A stretch of 64,000 nt of DNA from Clostridium beijerinckii (lineage in GTDB: Bacteria > Bacillota > Clostridia > Clostridiales > Clostridiaceae): contig NZ_CP073653.1 in the NCBI RefSeq assembly GCF_018223745.1, positions 4,886,001 to 4,950,000 of the forward strand, given 5' to 3'. Shown one piece after another: positions 36,423 to 45,730 of this stretch. The position numbers were made by a program, and so were the translations under genes. The notes beneath the pieces are model-generated. The model made no database searches, was not told the DNA's origin, and saw nothing but the letters and a program-made list of their open reading frames with translations. Position 1 is the first letter of the stretch, and every line of letters starts with the position of its first letter.

Positions 36423-37922
36423 ATGATAAATATAAATCATGAAATAAATAGACTTATGAACTTTGCATTGAAAAAAAATCTTATAAATAATGATGATATA
36501 ATTTACTCTACCAATATGATTCTTGGAGTATTAAACTTAAATGAATTTGAAGTTTGTGAAGTTGATGAAACTTTAGAAACTCCAACTCCTATCTTAGAAA
36601 ATATCTTAGACTACGCATGTGAAAATAATTTAATAGAAAATACAGTAACTGAAAGAGACTTATTTGATACTTTAATTATGAACTGCGTAATGCCAAGACC
36701 TTCTGAGGTTATAAATAACTTTAATAATTTATATAATATCTCTCCAACTAAAGCTACTGAGTACTATTATGATTTAAGCATTTCTTCTAACTATATTCGA
36801 AAAGATAGAATTGACAAGAACATAATCTGGAAAGCATCAACGGAATATGGAGACTTAGATATAACAATTAATTTATCAAAACCAGAAAAAGATCCTAGGG
36901 ATATAGCAAAAGCTAAATTAATTAAATCTAGTTCATATCCTAAATGTTTATTATGTAAAGAAAATGAAGGATTTTATGGTCATATAAATCATCCTGCCAG
37001 ACAGACTCATAGAATTATACCTTTGGATTTTGATAAACAAAAATATTTCTTGCAGTATTCCCCTTATACTTATTATAATGAGCATTGTATAATTCTAAAT
37101 AGCGAACATATACCTATGAAAATTAATAAGGATACTTTTAGGAATTTATTGATTTTTACTGATATACTACCTCATTACTTTGCTGGATCTAACGCTGACT
37201 TGCCTATAGTTGGAGGATCAATACTATCTCATGATCATTATCAAGGTGGTCACTACACATTTGCTATGGAAAAAGCTCCAATAGAAAAAAACTACTCAGT
37301 TAAAAATTATGAAGATGTTGAAATAGGTAGAGTCAAATGGCCTATGTCTGTTGTTAGGCTTTCAAGTAATGATAAAGATAAATTATTAGATTTAGCTGAC
37401 CATATTTTAACCTCATGGAGAAGCTACTCAGATGAATCTGTAAACATATTAAGTCATACAGCGGATGAACCGCATAATACTATTACTCCTATTGCAAGAA
37501 AAAGGAATAATAAATATGAACTAGATTTAGTCTTAAGGAATAATAGAACAAGTACTGAGCACCCTCTTGGTATTTTCCATCCTCATAGTGAAGTTCATCA
37601 TATTAAAAAAGAAAATATAGGACTTATAGAAGTCATGGGACTTGCAGTTCTTCCTGCAAGATTAAAAGAAGAATTAAATGTTTTAAAGGAATACTTAATT
37701 AATATAAAAGACAACATTTTAGATGATGAAATGGTGGCAAAACATTCTGATTGGTATAAATATCTTCTAGAAAAATACTCTAATATATCTCAAGAAAACG
37801 TTGATTCTATTCTAAAAGAAGAAGTTGGATTTAAATTCTTAGAAGTATTATGTCACTCTGGAGTATTTAAAAGAAATGAAAAAGGATTTGCTGCCTTTGA
37901 TAAATTTATAAATATATTATAA
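36423..37922 (+). CDS. galT: Galactose-1-phosphate uridylyltransferase, class II
   Basis: A 499-residue enzyme of the Firmicutes-type (class II) GalT, close to the 513 residues of Bacillus GalT and unlike the 350-residue E. coli type. It swaps UMP from UDP-glucose to galactose-1-phosphate through a uridylyl-histidine. The HxH active site is in LSHDHYQGGHYTFAME (about residue 278). ARQTHRIIPL and EVHHIKKENIGLIEVMGLAVLP are family blocks. AGGAGG lies 7 bases before the ATG. It is third in the operon. Confidence 0.96.
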   Translation: MININHEINRLMNFALKKNLINNDDIIYSTNMILGVLNLNEFEVCEVDETLETPTPILENILDYACENNLIENTVTERDLFDTLIMNCVMPRPSEVINNFNNLYNISPTKATEYYYDLSISSNYIRKDRIDKNIIWKASTEYGDLDITINLSKPEKDPRDIAKAKLIKSSSYPKCLLCKENEGFYGHINHPARQTHRIIPLDFDKQKYFLQYSPYTYYNEHCIILNSEHIPMKINKDTFRNLLIFTDILPHYFAGSNADLPIVGGSILSHDHYQGGHYTFAMEKAPIEKNYSVKNYEDVEIGRVKWPMSVVRLSSNDKDKLLDLADHILTSWRSYSDESVNILSHTADEPHNTITPIARKRNNKYELDLVLRNNRTSTEHPLGIFHPHSEVHHIKKENIGLIEVMGLAVLPARLKEELNVLKEYLINIKDNILDDEMVAKHSDWYKYLLEKYSNISQENVDSILKEEVGFKFLEVLCHSGVFKRNEKGFAAFDKFINIL

Positions 37923-37934
37923 GGTGGAATAATT

Positions 37935-38948
37935 ATGAAATTAACCATAGTAGATGTAGCTAAAAAAGCTAATGTATCTGTTGCGACTGTTTCAAGAGTA
38001 ATGAATGGAAATTATCCAGTGAAAGAAGAAACAAGAAAAAGAGTACTTGAAGTAATAGAAGAACTTAAATATATTCCTAATATGCAAGCACGTGAGCTTA
38101 CTAAACAGAAGTCAGCTACTATAGGTGTTGTTGTTCCTAGTATCAATAATATGTTTTTCCCAGAAGTTATAAACGGGATTGAAAGCAGCTTAAAAGCAAA
38201 TAATTTGTCTTTAGTGCTAGCATGTAGTAATAATGATAGTGAAGAAGAAAAATTATGCGTTAACAATTTATTATCTAGGAATGTATCTGGAATAATAGTT
38301 ATTGACCCAAATACAGAAAATATTAAATCTAAATTTTTTCATAATATTTCAAAACAAACTCCCATTGTTTTTGTTAATGGACATTCCGTGTCCACAAATA
38401 TTTCATCTGTTGTAAATGATGAAGCTATGGGTGCAAGTATGGCTTTAAACTATTTATTAGAAAAAAATCACAAAGATATACTATTTGTTAGAGGAAAAGA
38501 TAGTTATTCTTATGACGTAAAGGAAAAAGTTTATACAGAAATAATGGATGATTTAAATAATTTTAATCCACAAAATATTATCAACATAGGAAATGGAAAT
38601 AGTAGTGAAACTGTTGATAACACTGTTAATATATTCCTAAATGTCCTTAAAGCATCTACTGCAACTGCAGTTCTTGCCTGCAATGACCTTATGGCTGTTG
38701 GTGTACTTAACGCTTGCAAAAAACTAAATATAGATGTACCAGATAAATTATCTATTATGGGATTCGATAATATAGATTTGAGTAAATTTGTAGAACCTAA
38801 GTTAACTACTATAGATCAGAACATGTTTCTTCTTGGCTCAAATGCAGCAACACTGCTATTAGAAAAAATAGAATGTGATAATTCTTGCAGCAAGAGAATT
38901 ATTCTTATGAATACTTTAATTGAGCGTGATACTGTAACCGCTATTTAA
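37935..38948 (+). CDS. galR: LacI-family repressor of the gal operon
   Basis: A 337-residue LacI/GalR regulator. The N-terminal HTH reads TIVDVAKKANVSVATVSRVMNG (residues 4-25), with the hinge helix near 50 (NMQARELTKQKS). A periplasmic-binding-like sensor domain follows. It starts 13 bp after galT, so it is translated from the same message. It probably binds the palindrome at 33924 and represses its own operon until galactose is present. The effector is inferred from context. Confidence 0.92.
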   Translation: MKLTIVDVAKKANVSVATVSRVMNGNYPVKEETRKRVLEVIEELKYIPNMQARELTKQKSATIGVVVPSINNMFFPEVINGIESSLKANNLSLVLACSNNDSEEEKLCVNNLLSRNVSGIIVIDPNTENIKSKFFHNISKQTPIVFVNGHSVSTNISSVVNDEAMGASMALNYLLEKNHKDILFVRGKDSYSYDVKEKVYTEIMDDLNNFNPQNIINIGNGNSSETVDNTVNIFLNVLKASTATAVLACNDLMAVGVLNACKKLNIDVPDKLSIMGFDNIDLSKFVEPKLTTIDQNMFLLGSNAATLLLEKIECDNSCSKRIILMNTLIERDTVTAI

Positions 38949-38957
38949 TATATTTAT

Positions 38958-39030
38958 TAAAATAAATAATGCATTTGTTATAGTTACTGATTATTTTTAA
39001 TGTAACATATACCAAAGCATTATTTTTTTA
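38958..39030 (+). terminator. Terminator of the gal operon
   Basis: An imperfect long stem: AAATAATGCATTTG followed by TTAC pairs with GTAAC..CAAAGCATTATTT, then T's, 10 bases after the galR stop. Confidence 0.7.
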
Positions 39031-39463
39031 ATTTAATCATAAATAAGTTTATAATTGAATTCTATTTACATAGAATTTACTCTTACATACGGAATTTAAC
39101 TTTTCATTTTAGTTTTTTTATCAAAACTTTAAAATGAATTCATTGCCACAGAACATATATTCGTATATAATATTTTTAACGAATATATGTTCTTTTTCTA
39201 TTTGTATATGTTCTAAAAAATATGATTCAATCATTATAGAATTATCTAATTTTTTATTATCTTATATTTTAAAATAAACTTCGATGAATTAAATTTTTTA
39301 GAGCGTGTATATTTTATGATAATTAATTTAACTTTAAAATTCTATTCCCTACGTGCTTAGTTAATGCAAAAATACAAAAACTAAATTCCAATACACCATT
39401 CAAGTTTTGTCAGAGCATATATTTTAATTTTAAAGTTTCATTTTATAAGGAAGTGTAATCAAA
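39031..39463. other. AT-rich gap between the gal operon and the radical SAM gene
   Basis: It contains a perfect hairpin at 39150-39194 (AGAACATATATTCG with CGAATATATGTTCT, followed by T's) that looks like a second terminator or the end of a small RNA. Apart from that and A/T runs, I see no gene or repeat copy. Confidence 0.5.
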
Positions 39464-40888
39464 ATGGATTTAATGGAAAAATTAAAAATATTATCTAATG
39501 CCGCAAAATATGATGTCTCTTGTTCCTCTTCTGGCTCAAAGAGACAGAATGCTAAAAATGGAATAGGCAATGCTTCAGAAGCTGGTATTTGTCACAGCTT
39601 TACTCCGGATGGACGTTGCATTTCTCTCCTTAAAATATTATTTTCAAATGATTGTATTTTTGATTGTAAATATTGCATTAATGGATCATCTAGAGATTTT
39701 TTAAGAGTAAGCTTTACTCCTGATGAAATATGCAGTCTTTCTATTAATTTTTACAGGCGTAATTATATAGAGGGCCTCTTTTTAAGTTCCGCTGTTATTT
39801 ATAATCCTAATTATACTATGGAACTTCTACTTAAAACTGTGAAAAAACTGCGTATAGAAAATAAGTTCAATGGTTATATTCATCTAAAAGTTATACCTGG
39901 CGCTGATAATGCTTTAATTGAGGAAGCTGGAAAATTTGTAGATAGAATGAGTGTTAATATAGAACTTCCTTCTAGCAATAGTCTTAAACTTTTAGCACCT
40001 CAAAAGAGTAAAGAAAAAATTTTACAACCTATGAAAACTATAAAAAATTCAATAATTAATTATAGTGAAATGAAAAAAAGCATAAAAAGTACACCATTGT
40101 TTGTACCAGGTGGTCAAAGTACTCAATTAATCGTTGGCGCAACTCCTGAAAGTGATGGAAAAATCCTAAAACTCTCTGAAGCTCTTTACAATAAATATAG
40201 TCTAAAGAGAGTGTACTACTCTGCTTATGTCCCTGTGATTAAGGACAATAACCTGCTTCCTGACATTACGCATCCACCAATGCTTAGAGAACATAGACTT
40301 TATCAAGCCGATTGGCTTCTTAGATATTATGGATTTAAAGCTAATGAACTCTTGAAGAATGATGATGATAACTTTGATTTAAATTTCGACCCAAAAACAC
40401 ATTGGGCATTATCCAATTTGAATGAATTTCCTGTTGAAATTAACAAAGTTTCTTATGAAAAATTATTACGAATACCTGGTATAGGAGTTACTTCTGCTAA
40501 GAAAATTTTAAAAATAAGAAGAGTTCATAATCTGACCTTTGATGACTTGAGAAACCTAAGGGTTGTACTTAAAAGAGCTAAATATTTTATTACCTGTAAC
40601 GGAAAATATCATGGAGATGTTCTTTTTGATACTATTAAAATAAAAAATAAACTTCTAGAACAAGATATTTCTAAAAGTGGCAGCGTAAATCCTAATCAAA
40701 TATCATTTTTTGATAATACTTCATTTAATGATGTAAAGCTTCCTTCTGGAATTATATTACCTAAGGATAATATTTCTTTATCACATATATCATCTATAAA
40801 AAATGAAAACTCTTTAAATAATATAATTCCTAAGTCAAATATATTAACATTAGGTGATAAAATTACTTCTTTAACTGGAGAGTTTTGA
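39464..40888 (+). CDS. DNA modification/repair-type radical SAM protein
   Basis: A 474-residue radical SAM protein of the family often annotated as putative DNA modification/repair radical SAM protein. The cluster motif is Cys64-x3-Cys68-x2-Cys71 in NDCIFDCKYCIN, preceded by the family block AGICHSFTPDGRCISLLK. A helix-hairpin-helix DNA-binding motif, LLRIPGIGVTSAKKILKIRR, lies at about residues 341-360. The last 80 residues are poorly conserved. The chemistry is unknown. Its partner gene follows directly, the usual arrangement for this family. Confidence 0.88.
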   Translation: MDLMEKLKILSNAAKYDVSCSSSGSKRQNAKNGIGNASEAGICHSFTPDGRCISLLKILFSNDCIFDCKYCINGSSRDFLRVSFTPDEICSLSINFYRRNYIEGLFLSSAVIYNPNYTMELLLKTVKKLRIENKFNGYIHLKVIPGADNALIEEAGKFVDRMSVNIELPSSNSLKLLAPQKSKEKILQPMKTIKNSIINYSEMKKSIKSTPLFVPGGQSTQLIVGATPESDGKILKLSEALYNKYSLKRVYYSAYVPVIKDNNLLPDITHPPMLREHRLYQADWLLRYYGFKANELLKNDDDNFDLNFDPKTHWALSNLNEFPVEINKVSYEKLLRIPGIGVTSAKKILKIRRVHNLTFDDLRNLRVVLKRAKYFITCNGKYHGDVLFDTIKIKNKLLEQDISKSGSVNPNQISFFDNTSFNDVKLPSGIILPKDNISLSHISSIKNENSLNNIIPKSNILTLGDKITSLTGEF

Positions 40889-40890
40889 TT

Positions 40891-41637
40891 ATGAAAATAT
40901 ACTTATATGACGATACTTTTGAAGGCCTATTAACTTCCATATATGATGCTTTTTACTCAAATGGATCACCTCCAACATCTATATATGGAAAAAGCCAGAC
41001 AAATACTCCCCTTTTGCTCGGGAATATAGTTGAAATTTCTACTGATATTAATAAGTTTAAAAAAGTAAAAGATGCCATTATAAATAAAATTAACTTCCTC
41101 TCATTAAAAAAAATATACTTTGCATTTTTAAGTAATTATGAGGACAAAGGAATAATAATATTTAATTATTTAAAGGTAGCCTTTAAACTCGGACCAGATG
41201 TTCATGATTTTTTAAATGTAGATGTAATAAGACTTGTAGATAATATTACAAAAAAAGTTTTAAATGAATGCCATAGATTTGAAGGATTTATTAGATTTAA
41301 TCAAATAGAAGAGAAACTTTTATACTCTTCTATTGAACCAGATAATGACATTTTAGAGCTTATTGGAGATCATTTTAAAAATAGATTTCCTAGGGAATAT
41401 TTTATTATACACGATATTTCTAGACAAAAAGCTTTAATATATAATACAAATTTTTACGAAATAATAGATATGGATATGGAAACTTATGAAAAACTAAAAT
41501 TTCACAACGATGAATATACAGACCTTTGGAAAACATATTTTAAAGCCACTACTATAGAAGAGCGAAAAAATCTTAAACTTCAATGTAGAATGATGCCTAA
41601 AAGATATTGGAAGCACATACTAGAAACAAAAATATAA
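40891..41637 (+). CDS. Putative DNA metabolism protein (DUF4130 type)
   Basis: A 248-residue protein of the family that accompanies the radical SAM protein at 39464, in some bacteria fused to a uracil-DNA-glycosylase domain. YLYDDTFEGLLTSIYDAF (residues 4-21), HRFEGFIRFNQI near the middle, RFPREYFIIHD and PKRYWKHILE at the end are the family blocks. It has no glycosylase domain here. The ATG is two bases after the radical SAM stop, with GGAGAG inside that gene; a TTG two codons earlier is possible. The two proteins probably act together on DNA, which is inference. Confidence 0.87.
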   Translation: MKIYLYDDTFEGLLTSIYDAFYSNGSPPTSIYGKSQTNTPLLLGNIVEISTDINKFKKVKDAIINKINFLSLKKIYFAFLSNYEDKGIIIFNYLKVAFKLGPDVHDFLNVDVIRLVDNITKKVLNECHRFEGFIRFNQIEEKLLYSSIEPDNDILELIGDHFKNRFPREYFIIHDISRQKALIYNTNFYEIIDMDMETYEKLKFHNDEYTDLWKTYFKATTIEERKNLKLQCRMMPKRYWKHILETKI

Positions 41638-41679
41638 TTTACATTCTTCATAAGTGTAAGTATTGCTAATTGGGTGAAA

Positions 41680-41982
41680 TATAGAAATACTTGCAAGTAT
41701 TGATGATAATTTAAGTTTACTGCTGAAGCCTCGAAAAGGAATATATGCGTTTGTTCCGGTTCTTTAAAGATTTTGCAGGGTGATTCTAAGAGCACGAGTT
41801 GTGCCCAAAGTGCTAGCCTCAAAGCACAGCTTTGAACAAGCACATTTGGAACAACTTCTACTCTAAGATTCACATCCAGCAAAATCTTCTAATGAACGCT
41901 TCACAAAAGCATATATTCCATTTCTAATTTAGTAGTAAATTACAGTAAATCTATACTCAAGCAAATATTTTTATATTTCTAT
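41680..41982 (+). repeat. Structured terminal-inverted-repeat element, copy R9
   Basis: Full copy of about 303 bp, type II. The ends are diverged (TATAGAAATA and TATTTCTAT, with TTTACTG and CAGTAAA further in). P1 is GGAATATATGC with GCATATATTCC, P2 AAGATTTTGC with GCAAAATCTT, and P4 GAGTTGT..CC..AAA..TGCT with AGCA..TTT..GG..ACAACTT. Compared with R5, P1 and P2 have changed on both strands together. Confidence 0.87.
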
Positions 41983-42210
41983 TGTTAGCAAATTAAGCAT
42001 ATGAAAGAACACACTCAAAATACGCTAATTATCCCATGCCAGACAAGCAATTCTGCCGACCGCACATAGGATAGGTAAATTTTACTCCTACATATCGTTC
42101 AATGTTTAATTCTAAAACTATCGAGTATTTATTAACACTATAGATTTGATAGCTCATAAAAATATACAACGGAATCACAAGGCTTGTATTAATCCCTAGA
42201 TATTTCGTAT

Positions 42211-42498
42211 CTAGATATCGAACTTAAATTAAAACATATATTTTCAATTATGATATATACCAGAAAGGAAGGTCATGCTTTTGTGGAGGTGTTACATGTA
42301 GGATTTAGCTGCAGACATTTCTTCAGTAAAAGTTGTTCCATTTTTTGCTTGTCCTGTGCTTGTCACAGGAGCATGCAGAAATGGGTGCAACTTCTACTGT
42401 TAGAAATTCACAGCAAAATCCTTAAGTAACCCGAACAAATGCATGATCTTCCTTTCGCTATTTACATATATAACTTTAAGTTTACTCTAGATATCTAG
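42211..42498 (-). repeat. Structured terminal-inverted-repeat element, copy R10
   Basis: Full copy of about 288 bp, type III, opposite to R9. The ends CTAGATATC and GATATCTAG are inverted repeats, with ACTTAAA and TTTAAGT further in. P1 is GGAAGGTCATGCTTTTGT with ACAAATGCATGATCTTCC, long and nearly perfect. It ends 16 bp after the carbonic anhydrase stop codon and may serve as its transcription end. The 228 bp between R9 and R10 hold no gene. Confidence 0.87.
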
Positions 42499-42513
42499 CG
42501 CTTCGCAATACCT

Positions 42514-43086
42514 TTAGTTTGCGTCTTTAATATCTCCATTTACTATAATTTCTAATTCTCCAGTTTCAGGACTCATAATGAGACCGTGTACCCTTATGTC
42601 ATTAGGTAAAAGAGGATGATCTTTTATCATTTTAACACTTTCTTTTATTGATTCCTCAACAGATTCAAAACCATGAAGCCATCTCTCAACGTTAACTCCT
42701 GCGTTATTTAAAGTAGAGAGCGTTTCTTCCTTAATTCCTCTATCTAACATTTTATCAACAAGTTTTTTTGTGTTTAAATTACTCATCCCACAACCATGAT
42801 GTCCTATTACAAAAACATCTTCTGCTCCAAATTCATATACTGCAACTAATATACTTCTCATTACGCCACCAAATGGGTGCATAACTGTTGCTCCTGCATC
42901 TTTTATTATTTTTGCATCCCCATTTTTGATATTCATGGCTTTAGGCAACAATTCTGTTAATCTTGTATCCATACATGATAATATCGCCATCTTTTTCTTA
43001 GGTATCTTAGTTGTTACATATTCCTGATAATCTTTGTTCCCCACAAAACTTTCATTATACTTTATTATTTCTTCTAATTTACTCAT
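42514..43086 (-). CDS. Beta-class carbonic anhydrase
   Basis: A 190-residue beta-carbonic anhydrase that interconverts CO2 and bicarbonate in the cytoplasm. Zinc ligands are Cys38 in LSCMDTRL, His96 and Cys99 in IGHHGCGMSN, and the catalytic Asp40-Arg42 dyad is kept. The length matches the short bacterial subgroup. The ending HGLIMSPETGELEIIVNG is typical. AGGAG-like bases precede the ATG. It is a single gene, with a perfect palindrome in its upstream region. Confidence 0.93.
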   Translation of the reverse strand: MSKLEEIIKYNESFVGNKDYQEYVTTKIPKKKMAILSCMDTRLTELLPKAMNIKNGDAKIIKDAGATVMHPFGGVMRSILVAVYEFGAEDVFVIGHHGCGMSNLNTKKLVDKMLDRGIKEETLSTLNNAGVNVERWLHGFESVEESIKESVKMIKDHPLLPNDIRVHGLIMSPETGELEIIVNGDIKDAN

Positions 43087-43133
43087 TTTAGCCCCACTCC
43101 TCGTAAATTTTAATAATATAATACGTTTTTTTA

Positions 43134-43153
43134 TTAACTTAATATTAAGTTAA
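43134..43153. promoter_or_regulatory. Perfect 20-base palindrome upstream of the carbonic anhydrase gene
   Basis: TTAACTTAAT followed by its exact complement, preceded by a run of seven T's. It may be the terminator of the 43195 gene on the minus strand or a regulator site in the carbonic anhydrase promoter region. Confidence 0.45.
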
Positions 43154-43194
43154 GTTGGTTTGATTGTAAAGTTATTTTATATATCTTTTAATTC

Positions 43195-44238
43195 TTACTT
43201 ACTCATGTATTCATGATAAGGCAATCGAATTGAAACTCCTGTTTGATCAAATTTATATTCTGTATCATAAAGCGGGTTTTTATTAGAAACAAGATTAATT
43301 CCAACACTGTAAAGTGCTTTAGCTAATTCATAAGGATCCTGTAGAACAGACCCAGTCATTATTCCTTGTTTAATTAATTCCTGTGCCTCTGGTATTGCAT
43401 CAACTCCTACAACTGCTATATTAGGAGTCTTGCCACCCTTATTATAGCCATATTCTTGCAATGCTTTAATCGCACCTATAGCCATGGAATCATTATTCGC
43501 AATTATAGCCTCAATTTTATTTCCATACTGCAGAAACAATGTTTTAGTAACATTCCTAGCTTCTTCCTCATTCCAATCACAAACCCTTAATGCAACTTCT
43601 TGAGTCTTTATTCCCGAATTATTGATTTTTAATATAGAGTATTCTGTTCTTTTAATTGCCTCTAAATTATTTTGTTCTCCCATTAACATAACATATTGAA
43701 GTATATCATCTTTATTTTTATCCATTGCTGTTTTATTTTTATTCCATGCATTTATAATAACTTTTCCTTGTAATAGTCCGGCTTCCTCAGCCTCTGTTCC
43801 TATATAGCAAGCTTTATTATAAGATCTTATAGAATCTATCGCAACTGGTTCCCTATTAAATAGAATTACTGGAATATTAATTCCTTTTACTTTATTAATA
43901 ACTGACTGTGTACTCGTTGTTTGGACTAGATTTACTAGCAAAAGATCAACATCTTGCTTTTCAATTAAGTTATTAATATCTTTATCCTGTATAGATTGAT
44001 CATTCTTCCCATCGTAAAAAATAAATTCAATGTTTCCTTCGTTCTCTTTTTGTATTTTTTCTAAATTTTCACGAACTAAAGAAATATAAGCATCATCAAA
44101 TCTATATAATAATACAGCTGCTTTAATAGGCTTTCCTTCAGCAATTCTTGAACTCGCCATGATATTACTTTGATTAATGCTTATTAGCATAGCTGCTGCA
44201 ATCATGATAATAATTATGGTAGTTATTTTCTTAGACAT
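43195..44238 (-). CDS. Galactose-binding-protein-like (MglB family) protein
   Basis: A 347-residue periplasmic-binding protein of the sugar-binding type 1 (LacI-like) fold. A signal or anchor segment (residues 5-23) has no lipobox cysteine, unlike true MglB. The mature part resembles MglB: KAAVLLYRFDDAYISLV, then PVILFNREP, YIGTEAEEAGLLQG, VMLMGEQNNLEAIKRTEYSI and NNDSMAIGAIKALQEYGY. The charged residues of the MglB galactose site look only partly conserved. It is the second gene of a pair with 44295. It may present sugar to the nearby kinase rather than to the transporter, which is inference. Confidence 0.85.
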   Translation of the reverse strand: MSKKITTIIIIMIAAAMLISINQSNIMASSRIAEGKPIKAAVLLYRFDDAYISLVRENLEKIQKENEGNIEFIFYDGKNDQSIQDKDINNLIEKQDVDLLLVNLVQTTSTQSVINKVKGINIPVILFNREPVAIDSIRSYNKACYIGTEAEEAGLLQGKVIINAWNKNKTAMDKNKDDILQYVMLMGEQNNLEAIKRTEYSILKINNSGIKTQEVALRVCDWNEEEARNVTKTLFLQYGNKIEAIIANNDSMAIGAIKALQEYGYNKGGKTPNIAVVGVDAIPEAQELIKQGIMTGSVLQDPYELAKALYSVGINLVSNKNPLYDTEYKFDQTGVSIRLPYHEYMSK

Positions 44239-44294
44239 CTTATACTAATCCTCCATATTTTTTATTATAAGTTATTTAATCAACTTAAATAACC

Positions 44295-45356
44295 TTAGAT
44301 ATTATCATTACTTATATATCCTTTGTAAGGAATACGTACTGCAACTCCTGTATCATCAAACTTATACGAAGTTCCATCAAGTGGAGGTCTACCATTAACC
44401 AAATTCATTCCTATAAGATAAGTCGCTTCTGCCATGCTAGCTGCATCTTGAGGAACAGATCCAGTCATAATTCCTTGATTAATGAGCTGTATCGCTTTCG
44501 GTATCCCATCTACACCAACAATTGGTATTGTCCTATTTTTATCTCCACTATTATATCCATACTTTTGCAATGCCTCAATTGCACCTATTGCCATAGCATC
44601 ATTATTAGAAATTATAACTTCAATTTTATTTCCATTCGATAAGAATAATGCATCCATAGCATCTTTAGCTAAGTTTTCTTCCCAATTACAAACTCTCAAA
44701 GCAATTTCTTCTGTTTTAATTCCTGCATCATTGATTGATAAAACAGAATACTTAGTTCTTCCAATTGCCTCCAAGTTATTACGCGGTCCCATCAACATAA
44801 CATATTGCATTATATTATCTCCATTTTTATCAATAATTGTTCTATCCTTATTCCATAAGCTGGAAAGAAGTTCACCTTGCAGTATTCCCGCTTCGGCTGG
44901 ATTTGTTCCAACAAAATAAGCTTTACTATATGATTTTACAGTTTCCATATTTAGTGGTTCTATATTGAATAAACCTAATGGTATATTTTTTTCTTTAACT
45001 CTATCTACAATTGTCCTCACTCCTGTTGGATCTACTAGATTCAGTAATATAATGTCTGCATTTTCTGCATTAAGTATTGAATTAACATTTCTGTTTTGTA
45101 ATGATTGATCATTCTTACAGTCATAAAAAGTAAATTCAATATTCCCCGAATTATTTTTCTGAATTTCTTCAAAACTTTGCTTAAGTAATGCAGTGTATGG
45201 ATCCTCTAAAGTACGTAATAATATGCTTGCTCTTACTGGCCTTCCTTCGGTAGCTGTTAACCTAGAATTAGCAGCTACTTTACTAGAACTTAGCAATAAA
45301 TTTATTATCATAATTATAATGGTGCACAATACCAATATCTTTTTAGAATTTCTCAT
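44295..45356 (-). CDS. Galactose-binding-protein-like (MglB family) protein
   Basis: A 353-residue paralog of the 43195 protein. The N-terminal hydrophobic segment (residues 6-25) is followed by Val-Ala-Ala, a possible signal-peptidase I site; there is no lipobox. ASILLRTLEDPYTALLKQSFEEI, YFVGTNPAEAGILQGELL and NNDAMAIGAIEALQKYGYN follow the same pattern. I placed the start at MRNSKKIL because GGAGG is 7 bases upstream; the open frame continues 48 codons further but reads as non-coding. The 374-bp gap upstream carries the terminator of the previous operon and probably this pair's promoter. Confidence 0.85.
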   Translation of the reverse strand: MRNSKKILVLCTIIIMIINLLLSSSKVAANSRLTATEGRPVRASILLRTLEDPYTALLKQSFEEIQKNNSGNIEFTFYDCKNDQSLQNRNVNSILNAENADIILLNLVDPTGVRTIVDRVKEKNIPLGLFNIEPLNMETVKSYSKAYFVGTNPAEAGILQGELLSSLWNKDRTIIDKNGDNIMQYVMLMGPRNNLEAIGRTKYSVLSINDAGIKTEEIALRVCNWEENLAKDAMDALFLSNGNKIEVIISNNDAMAIGAIEALQKYGYNSGDKNRTIPIVGVDGIPKAIQLINQGIMTGSVPQDAASMAEATYLIGMNLVNGRPPLDGTSYKFDDTGVAVRIPYKGYISNDNI

Positions 45357-45730
45357 TTTTATCCTCCGTTGATTTATCAAATAGCTCCCTACTCTTCCTA
45401 GCATCTCGATACTTAAGGTTCCTACAAAAATAAACCTATTTTCATAGTACTTTGCGAAGACTTTACCTTCATGGTCAGTTTCTATACATAAAAAGCACAT
45501 TAAATTTCATCTTTATTTCTTAAATCGTTTATTTTATTATGTGTGTAATAAAGAACTTTATACTGGTATAAGGCATATTGAATATAATCTAACTATAGCT
45601 ATAGATCCTGCTGATAAAAATTTATAAAAATAGAAGTATGCTTATACAAAAAAGGAAGTAAATCGAAAAAGACTTACTTATTTTTTTATAATAAATATAC
45701 TTCTACATTATCTATACATAATATATAATT
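45357..45730 (-). other. Gap with nested hairpin terminator
   Basis: TAGAAGTAT at 45631 pairs with ATACTTCTA near 45704, enclosing a second hairpin (AAGTAA with TTACTT). On the minus strand the stem is followed by T's, so it ends the operon whose last gene stops at 45731. The remaining 270 bases are AT-rich and must hold the promoter for the two genes downstream. Confidence 0.6.

Noticed and set aside
39150..39194. Possible attachment site or CRISPR-like repeat from the perfect inverted repeat
   Set aside because: It occurs once, has no spacers or direct repeats, and a T-run follows, so a terminator is the simple reading.
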